A stretch of DNA of 64,000 bases from Bacteroidales bacterium (GTDB lineage: Bacteria; Bacteroidota; Bacteroidia; Bacteroidales; P3), in NCBI GenBank assembly GCA_017962445.1, contig JAGCVI010000030.1, forward strand, positions 62,001 through 126,000, written 5' to 3'. Under the pieces are notes generated by a model, which saw only the letters and a list, made by a program, of their open reading frames with translations, was not told where the DNA came from and made no database searches. This document shows, in pieces, positions 28,486-34,578 of the stretch. The position numbers and the translations under genes are program-made. Position 1 is the stretch's first letter, and every line of letters begins with the position of its first letter.

Positions 28486-28584
28486 GAAAAAAAAACATAT
28501 TTTAAAAATAATTATATTATTATTTCGTTAAAATAAACACTCATATCATGACAATATAAACATATAACAACATACTTTGGAACT

Positions 28585-28953
28585 ATGAAAAAAGTTACAT
28601 TGTTTCTGATTGCTGTCTTTTTTTTAGGTACAGCCTTTGCCCAGAATAAGAAGAACGACACAAAGACTGTCGAGATCTCCATCCCCGGCTACTGCTGCAA
28701 CGGCCTCACCCCAACCATTGAGAAAACACTCGCCTATGAACGTGGTGTTGTGGAATGGACTACCAATCTCGAAAAAAAGTCAGTAACTGTAGTGTATCGC
28801 GAAGGCAAGACTAACCCGGCCAAGATTGAAAAAGCCCTCGCTGCTAATGGCGTGCGCACCGCCAACGAAAAGCCCAATCCTCGCGCCATAGAGAAGTTGC
28901 CGGCCTGCTGCCAGCCTGCCGCCAAGGGTGAATCAGGATGCGATAAAGAATAA
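28585..28953 (+). CDS. Periplasmic heavy-metal-associated (HMA-like) domain protein
   Basis: A 122-residue protein with a signal peptide (MKKVTLFLIAVFFLGTAFAQ). The core TVEISIPGYCCNGLTPTIEKTLAYERGVVEWTTNLE and SVTVVYREGKTNPAKIEKALAANG follows the beta-alpha-beta-beta-alpha-beta plan of HMA domains. The metal loop has adjacent cysteines (GYCC) instead of the usual CxxC. A short tail adds three more cysteines (ACCQPA, SGC). Family knowledge: periplasmic HMA proteins in Bacteroidota accompany TonB receptors and are thought to handle copper or similar soft metals. The receptor here is 8 kb away across the giant adhesin gene. The metal is not determinable from sequence. Confidence 0.78.
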   Translation: MKKVTLFLIAVFFLGTAFAQNKKNDTKTVEISIPGYCCNGLTPTIEKTLAYERGVVEWTTNLEKKSVTVVYREGKTNPAKIEKALAANGVRTANEKPNPRAIEKLPACCQPAAKGESGCDKE

Positions 28954-28997
28954 GGACAATCGCCTCGCATATTAGTAATAATAAAGTGTAACAAGGT

Positions 28998-29129
28998 GAA
29001 GTAATAAAAGGAAGTTAATCTTCGATGGAATTAAAAAAGGAAGTTATGTGCTGCGCACAGGACAATACAAATCATTTGTCCATTTTTACTCCCTTTTTAA
29101 CTCCCAATTTAACTCCCTTTTACTCTCAC
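28998..29129 (+). repeat. Structured 12-bp-unit repeat element, copy A
   Basis: A 132-bp intergenic element with a near copy, inverted, at 56378-56524. In this orientation a purine arm of about 12-base units (GGAAGTAATAAA-like, at 28998-29046) leads to a small hairpin, TGTGC-TGC-GCACA (29047-29059). A second stem follows (GGACAA ... TTGTCC, 29060-29081), and then a pyrimidine arm of 12-base units: ATTTTTACTCCC, TTTTTAACTCCC, AATTTAACTCCC and one degenerate unit (29082-29129). The two arms are complementary, so the whole element can fold back on itself. Relative to copy B it has one extra 12-base unit in the purine arm and fewer in the pyrimidine arm. I do not recognise the family. It ends about 55 bases ahead of hydE. 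Confidence 0.75.
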
Positions 29130-29185
29130 ATCAAATCACCTTTTTTTTCACTTTCAGTTAATAAAAAACACTGCATGGAATAGCG

Positions 29186-30223
29186 ATGAACATTATCGAC
29201 TACATAGCCCAAAATCGTGACATCACACGAGAGCAGCTTGAGGCTGTTCTCACAACTGATGACAAGGAGAGCATTGAATACTTGCGTTCGTCAGCACGCA
29301 GGGTGGCCGATTCCGTATATGGAAACAAAATCTTCATGCGTGGCCTTATTGAACTCTCATCCTATTGCCGCAACGACTGCCTCTACTGTGGCCTTAGACG
29401 CAGCAACAAAGAGGCTGTGCGTTACCGCCTCAACGAACAACAGATATATGACTGCTGCGCCACTGGTTATAGGCTTGGATTCCGCACCTTTGTCATGCAG
29501 GGCGGTGAAGACGGTTGGTTTAATGATGAACGTATGTGCCGCATCGTCAGTAACGTGCGCAAACAGTACCCGGACTGCGCCATCACTCTTTCGCTCGGCG
29601 AACGCAGCCGCGAGAGTTATCAGGCTCTTTTCGATGCCGGTGCGAACCGTTACCTGCTGCGCCACGAGACTGCATCGGCTGAACACTATTCTAAACTGCA
29701 TCCTGACGAGATGTCATGGCAAAACAGAATGGAATGCTTGCATACACTGAAAGAGATTGGCTATCAGGTGGGCTGCGGTTTCATGGTCGGCTCACCCTAC
29801 CAGACCATCGATACTCTCTATGCCGACCTGCAGTTTATACGTGAATTGCAGCCTCAAATGGTGGGTATAGGTCCTTTCGTCGCCACTGCAAACACACCCT
29901 TTGCTTCATTCCCCAATGGAAAGGTTAGCGACACGTTGCGTCTGCTTGCCATTATCAGACTAATACATCCTCATGTGCTTCTTCCTGCCACTACAGCCTT
30001 GGGCACGTTGCATCCGCGTGGACGTGAATTGGGTATTCAGTTCGGCGCCAATGTCGTTATGCCTAACCTGTCTCCGCTAGACCATCGCAAGGACTACGCC
30101 ATTTACGACAATAAAATATGCACTGGCGAGGAGGCCGCCGAATGCCGCGCCTGCACAGAACACCGTATCAAAAGCATTGGCTTCGAGACGGTTGTAGACC
30201 GCGGAGACTATAAGAAAGATTGA
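29186..30223 (+). CDS. hydE: [FeFe]-hydrogenase H-cluster radical SAM maturase HydE
   Basis: A 345-residue radical SAM enzyme, the usual length for HydE. The SAM-cluster motif is CRNDCLYC (C61, C65, C68) in the context MRGLIELSSYCRNDCLYCGLRRSN. Supporting family phrases are FVMQGGEDGWF, LSLGERSRESYQALFDAGANRYLLRHETAS and KLHP. HydE works with HydF and HydG to build the dithiomethylamine-bridged diiron subcluster of [FeFe]-hydrogenases. Neither partner nor a hydrogenase gene is in the window, so hydE is separated from them here. It is preceded by repeat copy A rather than a recognisable promoter. A biotin-synthase-like enzyme was the alternative, but the SSYCRNDCLYCGLR and RHET segments favour HydE. 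Confidence 0.9.
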   Translation: MNIIDYIAQNRDITREQLEAVLTTDDKESIEYLRSSARRVADSVYGNKIFMRGLIELSSYCRNDCLYCGLRRSNKEAVRYRLNEQQIYDCCATGYRLGFRTFVMQGGEDGWFNDERMCRIVSNVRKQYPDCAITLSLGERSRESYQALFDAGANRYLLRHETASAEHYSKLHPDEMSWQNRMECLHTLKEIGYQVGCGFMVGSPYQTIDTLYADLQFIRELQPQMVGIGPFVATANTPFASFPNGKVSDTLRLLAIIRLIHPHVLLPATTALGTLHPRGRELGIQFGANVVMPNLSPLDHRKDYAIYDNKICTGEEAAECRACTEHRIKSIGFETVVDRGDYKKD

Positions 30224-30258
30224 TTTGATTCTTGAAGTTGGGCAGCTCTGTTACTTTG

Positions 30259-30615
30259 CTATTCGTTGATTATGCTGCTTAATACTTCGGTTTCTTCACT
30301 TGGAAGTACTGATCTCAGTTCTTTTGTATATTGAATCCTGAATTCTTTCTGTTCAGATTCGCTAGGATGTTGTTTGTCGAATAGTTCTGCTTGTTGAGTC
30401 AGGCTTTCGAGACATAGGCTTTTGATGCTGTCGTTTGAAAATGTATGGCATTTTGCCATGCCTTGTGCCATTTCTTTGGCGAAGGTTTCTATCTCCAATC
30501 TTGTTGTTTCGTCCAGTTTTTGTGTGCTGTCGTTGTTTTTATTTGTCCCGTTGTTGCACGATGCCAGAAGGAAAGTTAGGAATAATACGTATGCTGCGAA
30601 TGATGATTTCTTCAT
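30259..30615 (-). CDS. Small lipoprotein, unknown function
   Basis: A 118-residue predicted lipoprotein with signal and lipobox MKKSSFAAYVLFLTFLLASC. The mature part is acidic and helical (TRLEIETFAKEMAQGMAKC, SESEQKEFRIQYTKEL) with two cysteines. No family is recognised. The start at 30615 is chosen because it gives the signal peptide; the open frame extends upstream without one. A -7 box lies 54 bases upstream. It converges with hydE, 35 bases apart, without a visible terminator between them. Confidence 0.7.
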   Translation of the reverse strand: MKKSSFAAYVLFLTFLLASCNNGTNKNNDSTQKLDETTRLEIETFAKEMAQGMAKCHTFSNDSIKSLCLESLTQQAELFDKQHPSESEQKEFRIQYTKELRSVLPSEETEVLSSIINE

Positions 30616-30668
30616 AATCGTATGATTGCGTTCGGTTTGCCTGTTGTCGGATGATTCGGTTCTGTTGG

Positions 30669-30676
30669 CAAAGATA
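30669..30676 (-). promoter_or_regulatory. Candidate -7 box for the 30615 lipoprotein
   Basis: TATCTTTG, followed by G then C context, on the reverse strand matches TAnnTTTG, in the divergent space shared with the glycosyltransferase gene at 30732. Confidence 0.5.
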
Positions 30677-30731
30677 AGGAAATATAAGGATTCATTATGC
30701 AATAAACCCCACTGAAATGCGTTAATATCAC

Positions 30732-31838
30732 ATGATCATAGGCTTCGACGCAAAAAGGGCTTTTAAAAACAATACAGGATTGGGCAACTATAGCCGCATG
30801 GTTGTTTCTGGCATTGCAAGGCTGCATCCGGAAACACGTCTGTTGCTGTTCACTCCAAGTCGTAAAGGAAACTATTCTTCTTTTTTTGAGGAGTTCGACA
30901 ACGTAGTAATTGTTGAGCCTACAGGCCTATGGCGTCTGTTTCCGTCATTGTGGCGTACGTTTGGTGTGGGCTTTGCAGTGCGTCGCCATAAAGTTGACCT
31001 GTTCCACGGATTAAGCCATGAACTTCCGTTAGCCTTGCCCAAGGGCGTGAAAAAGGTTGTGACGATGCATGATCTAATATCTTGGCGATTCCCCGGACAG
31101 TTTCATTTTTTCGACAGACTGATTTATCGTGTCAAGTTCTCTCACGCCTGCCGTGTGGCCGACAATGTGGTGGCTGTCAGCCGCCAGACAGCCGCAGACT
31201 TGACGTCGTTCCTGCATGTCCCGCAGGAAAAGATTAAGGTCGTCTACCAGTCGTGCGACAATATCTTTTTCACACCGGTTACTGATGAAAAGCGCGCCGA
31301 TGTACGTCGTCGCTACGCATTGCCCTCGCGATATCTGCTGTGCGTGGGAACCATAGAGGAGCGCAAGAATCAGGCTGCTGCTGTGCGAGCTATGGCTTTG
31401 TTGCCAGACGATTTGCATCTTGTTGTCGTCGGTCGTCCGACGGCGTATTTTGAGAAGGTTCAGGCCGCCGTCCGTGAATCGCATGTTGAGGAGCGCGTTC
31501 ATTTCTTGCATAATGCTTTGTTCTCGGATTTCCCGGCTCTCTATTCTGAAGCGCAGGCATCGGTATATGTGTCGCGGTTCGAAGGCTTTGGCATTCCGGT
31601 GCTTGAGTCGATGCGATGCGGCACTCCTGTTGTTGCAGCCAACTGCTCGTCGTTGCCCGAGGTTGGCGGTGATGCTGCCCTATACGCTGATCCGGACATC
31701 CCTGACGATATAGCCAAATGTGTTGGCTCTGTTTTGGGCCAACGCGAACATTATTCGACTCTATGCTTCTCGCAATCTGAGAAATTCTCTCCCGACAAAA
31801 TATCTGAAGAGATATACGGTGTTTATTGTGTAGAATGA
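30732..31838 (+). CDS. Glycosyltransferase family 4 (GT-B) protein
   Basis: A 368-residue GT-B enzyme. The N-terminal half has the acceptor-side motif GLGNYSRMVVSGIARLHPE and the middle DLFHGLSHELPLALP. The C-terminal half has the donor-sugar signature ASVYVSRFEGFGIPVLESMRCG, then TPVVAANCSSLPEVGGDAALY, as in mannosyl/glucosyltransferases of family GT4. The likely role is adding a sugar from a nucleotide donor to a surface polysaccharide, lipopolysaccharide or glycoprotein at the cytoplasmic face of the membrane. The exact sugar is unknown. It has no glycosyltransferase neighbours on the same strand; a GT2 enzyme lies 1.4 kb away on the other strand. Confidence 0.9.
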   Translation: MIIGFDAKRAFKNNTGLGNYSRMVVSGIARLHPETRLLLFTPSRKGNYSSFFEEFDNVVIVEPTGLWRLFPSLWRTFGVGFAVRRHKVDLFHGLSHELPLALPKGVKKVVTMHDLISWRFPGQFHFFDRLIYRVKFSHACRVADNVVAVSRQTAADLTSFLHVPQEKIKVVYQSCDNIFFTPVTDEKRADVRRRYALPSRYLLCVGTIEERKNQAAAVRAMALLPDDLHLVVVGRPTAYFEKVQAAVRESHVEERVHFLHNALFSDFPALYSEAQASVYVSRFEGFGIPVLESMRCGTPVVAANCSSLPEVGGDAALYADPDIPDDIAKCVGSVLGQREHYSTLCFSQSEKFSPDKISEEIYGVYCVE

Positions 31839-31846
31839 TGATAAAA

Positions 31847-31868
31847 AAAGAGGCCTTACAGCCTCTTT
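31847..31868. terminator. Terminator between GT4 and PepSY-like genes
   Basis: A perfect 8-bp stem, AAAGAGGC with GCCTCTTT, has a 6-base loop. On the reverse strand it is followed by seven Ts, so it is a strong terminator for the PepSY-like gene. On the forward strand the T tract is weaker (TTTCTATT). Confidence 0.85.
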
Positions 31869-31873
31869 CTATT

Positions 31874-32347
31874 CTAAAGTTCAATTTCGTCTATAAACTT
31901 TCCGTCAGTTTCAAAATTGATGTAGCGCATGCTTTTCCATCTTTTTGCAAACAGACCTTTGCGTTTTCCTGCCAGCACCTGGTAGGTCACTTTGTTTTTC
32001 ACCTGCAGGGCGTAGAGCTCTTTTACTTTGTAACCTGAGTAGTTGTCCTTGATGTAGTCGGTGATTGACTGGGGATAGTACTTTTCTTCGATGTACCAAC
32101 GAGTCTCAGTGCCTTTGGGTGAGAAACGGTAAGCTGTAACGGTGCCGCTTTCGTTCACATAGCGTACATCGTACACCATCGAGTCAATCATTTCCCATTT
32201 CGGATTCTCTGCATTTTGCACCTGACGGTTGAAATCTTTAACGTATCTCTCAGGCACGTCTTTTTCCGACACGGACTTGCCGTTCTGGGCAAACAATAAT
32301 GTTTGACTCAGAACCAATGCTGCTGTTAAAACCAGTATCTTTTTCAT
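31874..32347 (-). CDS. Periplasmic PepSY-like protein
   Basis: A 157-residue exported protein with a signal peptide (MKKILVLTAALVLSQTLLFAQ). The mature part has the pattern VPERYVKDFNRQVQNAENPKWEMIDSMVYDVRYV followed by ETRWYIEEKYYPQSITDYIKDNYSGYKV. This is the style of the Bacteroidota PepSY-like (beta-lactamase-inhibitor-like) family, built of one or two half-repeats. Its function is unknown; such proteins are often near two-component systems, but none is here. A TAACTTTG -7 box lies 43 bases upstream on the same strand. Confidence 0.75.
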   Translation of the reverse strand: MKKILVLTAALVLSQTLLFAQNGKSVSEKDVPERYVKDFNRQVQNAENPKWEMIDSMVYDVRYVNESGTVTAYRFSPKGTETRWYIEEKYYPQSITDYIKDNYSGYKVKELYALQVKNKVTYQVLAGKRKGLFAKRWKSMRYINFETDGKFIDEIEL

Positions 32348-32389
32348 TATTAATAATTTATTGTGTTGTTTCGAACTTGTTTGGATTTA

Positions 32390-32397
32390 CAAAGTTA
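32390..32397 (-). promoter_or_regulatory. Candidate -7 box for the PepSY-like gene
   Basis: TAACTTTG on the reverse strand matches TAnnTTTG and sits 43 bases before the start codon. It also lies 43 bases past the end of the trmH-like gene. Confidence 0.45.
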
Positions 32398-32439
32398 TTA
32401 AACTTTTTTTATATAGAAAATCTTTTTTTGTATGATTTG

Positions 32440-33153
32440 TTACAAGAGCCGTTGCACAAGTTGTCTTACCACGTTTTCGCCATCCTTTATTGTCTGCAGG
32501 ACCCAGTTGAGTTTCAGTGTCAGTTGTTGTTCTTTGTCAAGTTGCCAGGCAATGGATGAATCGGAGCGCATACGCTCGGTGGTGCTGAAGAGGCTGAGGG
32601 CGGCGCATACCGATATGTTGAAACTTTCGGTGAATCCATACATTGGAATTTTTACATATCCGTCAGCATTGTCGATTGCTGTTTGGGTTAAGCCTGTAAG
32701 TTCAGTGCCGAAAACAAGTGCTGTGGGCTTCGTTATGTCGAGGTCGCCTATCATCGTGTCGTCCTCATGTGGCAAAGTGGCAATAATCTGATAGCCTTTG
32801 CTATGTAGATGATTGTATGCCGAGAGGGTGTCGCTGTGTTTGTAATAGTCCACCCATTTGCTGCTGCCCACGGCTACATCTCCGGCAGGGTTGAACTGGT
32901 TGTGGGTCTCCACCACATGTACATCCTGCACCCCAAAGCAGTCGCAGCTGCGCAACACCGCGCTGGCGTTGTGCGACTGGTATATGTCCTCAAGCATTAC
33001 GGTGATATGGCGTGTACGGTTCTGAACGAGTTTGTCGAAAAGCTGCCGCTTGTTTTCAGAGAAAAGCTCGCTGAGCGCTTCATACAGCTTTTCTTTCTGC
33101 TCAAAGCTGTAATCGTCGAATAATCCCTTTTGGTTTATGTATCGTTGTGGCAT
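32440..33153 (-). CDS. trmH: TrmH-family tRNA (guanosine-2'-O)-methyltransferase
   Basis: A 237-residue SPOUT methyltransferase. Motif 1 is HNASAVLRSCDCFG, motif 2 is LVFGTELTGLT and motif 3 is KIPMYGFTESFNISVCAAL, the knot region that binds S-adenosylmethionine. The length and the compact N-terminal helix domain (residues 1-50) fit TrmH, which methylates G18 in the tRNA D-loop. A 23S rRNA SpoU methyltransferase is possible but less likely, because the N-terminal RNA-binding domain of that group is absent. It lies 31 bases after the GT2 gene, probably the last member of the deiminase-tatD-GT2-trmH operon. Confidence 0.87.
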   Translation of the reverse strand: MPQRYINQKGLFDDYSFEQKEKLYEALSELFSENKRQLFDKLVQNRTRHITVMLEDIYQSHNASAVLRSCDCFGVQDVHVVETHNQFNPAGDVAVGSSKWVDYYKHSDTLSAYNHLHSKGYQIIATLPHEDDTMIGDLDITKPTALVFGTELTGLTQTAIDNADGYVKIPMYGFTESFNISVCAALSLFSTTERMRSDSSIAWQLDKEQQLTLKLNWVLQTIKDGENVVRQLVQRLL

Positions 33154-33184
33154 TTTTGTTTCTTGTTGATTGTGATAGCTTTGC

Positions 33185-33973
33185 TTACCATATTTTGTCG
33201 AAGTCTTCTTCTTCTCGAACTTTCGGGTCGCGTTGCCATTCGATTACTTTGGCATATTTCAGGTAGCTGTTAAGCGACTTCGACATCGCCAGCGTTAGTC
33301 CATCTATTCCGCCCAGTATGCCGCCTTTGATGAAGTAGTTGCTTAGGAAAGAGCCTGCACCGTGCAGGAAAGGTGTCCAAGCATGCACTTTGCGACCGCT
33401 TTGATATATTATTTTGGCACTGCGTGTGCTGAAATCACGCCCGGGTTTGGCGAACAGATCGGCAATGCGTCGGTAGCTGTAGTGTATTATATCTGCCTTG
33501 ACTCTCAGAGTGTTGGTTTCTGGAATGCCGGAGTGCTGCTTGGTTTCGCGGAAACGAAGCTTGTCATGGCGGAACAGGCGCACCAGCCAGTCGGGATACC
33601 ATCCGCAGCAACGCACCCAGCGGCTACCGATATAGTTGCGTCGGCGGAAAGCGAAACCGTCATATTTTGTGTTGTCGAGGTCGAGGGTGTTGATGTAATC
33701 CACCATCTCGGGTGTGAGCCGCTCGTCGGCGTCCAGACTCAGAACCCATTTGTTTTTCACATGGTCGAGAGCCAGGTTCTTCTGTATGCCGTCACCGAGA
33801 TAGGCATGCTTGACAACAATTGCTCCACATGCTTCAGCAATGGCTACGGTGCGGTCGCTGCTCAATGAGTCGACAACAATCACTTCGTCGCACACTTGTT
33901 GAAGCGAGCGGATGACGGCTTCAATGTTGTTTTCCTCGTTGAGGGTGGTGATAATTCCTGAGATTGGTTTCAT
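33185..33973 (-). CDS. Glycosyltransferase family 2 protein (LPS-core type)
   Basis: A 262-residue GT-A enzyme. The N-terminus SGIITTLNEENNIEAVIRSL with VIVVDSLSSDRT binds nucleotide sugar. The metal-binding motif is SLDADERLTPEM (DxD-like, ADE). The middle segment FRRRNYIGSRWVRCCGWYPDWLVRLFRHDKLRF resembles lipopolysaccharide-core glucosyltransferases of the WaaE/LgtF type. The start MKPISGIITTLN at 33973 is chosen from the fold; the upstream extension in frame lies inside tatD. It overlaps the tatD stop by 4 bases (ATGA), a sign of translational coupling. The acceptor is not predictable. Confidence 0.9.
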   Translation of the reverse strand: MKPISGIITTLNEENNIEAVIRSLQQVCDEVIVVDSLSSDRTVAIAEACGAIVVKHAYLGDGIQKNLALDHVKNKWVLSLDADERLTPEMVDYINTLDLDNTKYDGFAFRRRNYIGSRWVRCCGWYPDWLVRLFRHDKLRFRETKQHSGIPETNTLRVKADIIHYSYRRIADLFAKPGRDFSTRSAKIIYQSGRKVHAWTPFLHGAGSFLSNYFIKGGILGGIDGLTLAMSKSLNSYLKYAKVIEWQRDPKVREEEDFDKIW

Positions 33974-34578
33974 AATGAGAATAACGCTGTGTAGTTCTCT
34001 TTTATTGTATCTGACAGCACCTCGATGGTGATTTCCTTTGTCTTGGCTGCAGCATGGTATACGGCTTCTATGCCACAATCGCTGTCGTCGGTTTCAAGAA
34101 GGAAAGGGTGGGGGTTGTTACGTAGACTTTGACGCACCTTGTCGCGTTGTGGCATGGTCAGCGCACTGCCATACGAAACCCATATGCCGAGTTTATATAG
34201 TTGCATTGCAAGCTGGACACTTCCGGTGAATCCATGGACAACCCATGGTGTGGGCGAGTTGTATTCCTTGCGCAAGGTCATTAGTTCGTTGAAAGCTCTT
34301 ACACAATGTACGACTACAGGCTTTCGCTGCTGGCTTGCTATCTGCAGCTGCCATACAAATATGTCGTATTGTTTTGTCATCGACACTTTGCACAGCTTGT
34401 CGAGTCCGCACTCACCTATGACCTCTGCTAATTTAAACTTGTCGGCATATTTCGCGAATAGTTGTTCTTTGTCGACAGCGGTCTCCTTGTCGGCATCCCA
34501 TGGATGTATACCAAAACTGCGGGGGGTGATGACACCCTCCGCAGTTTTACGGTGTGTATGGAAGTCGATATATTCCAT
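33970..34578 (-). CDS. TatD-family metal-dependent hydrolase (compact form)
   Basis: A 202-residue protein, shorter than the roughly 260 residues of classical TatD. Metal ligands are visible: the first pair H7/H9 in YIDFHTH, the glutamate in AEVIGECGLDK, the histidines in PVVVHCVRAF and WVVHGFTG, and an aspartate in FLLETDDSD. Family knowledge: TatD enzymes are metal-dependent 3'-5' nucleases or amidohydrolase-fold hydrolases. Compact variants are frequent in Bacteroidota. The start codon shares one base with the stop of the upstream deiminase gene (TAATG), and the gene overlaps the GT2 gene by 4 bases. Confidence 0.85.
   Translation of the reverse strand: MEYIDFHTHRKTAEGVITPRSFGIHPWDADKETAVDKEQLFAKYADKFKLAEVIGECGLDKLCKVSMTKQYDIFVWQLQIASQQRKPVVVHCVRAFNELMTLRKEYNSPTPWVVHGFTGSVQLAMQLYKLGIWVSYGSALTMPQRDKVRQSLRNNPHPFLLETDDSDCGIEAVYHAAAKTKEITIEVLSDTIKENYTALFSL

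Noticed and set aside
29025-29183. Short open frame in repeat copy A (MELKKEVMCCAQD..., 52 codons) and its counterpart in copy B (56292-56495, reverse, MEVMCCAQD...)
   Set aside because: The shared frame follows simply from 12-base units being multiples of three. Differences between copies fall largely at first codon positions and change amino acids, so there is no sign of coding constraint. Treated as a repeat element, not as genes, but a peptide cannot be fully excluded.
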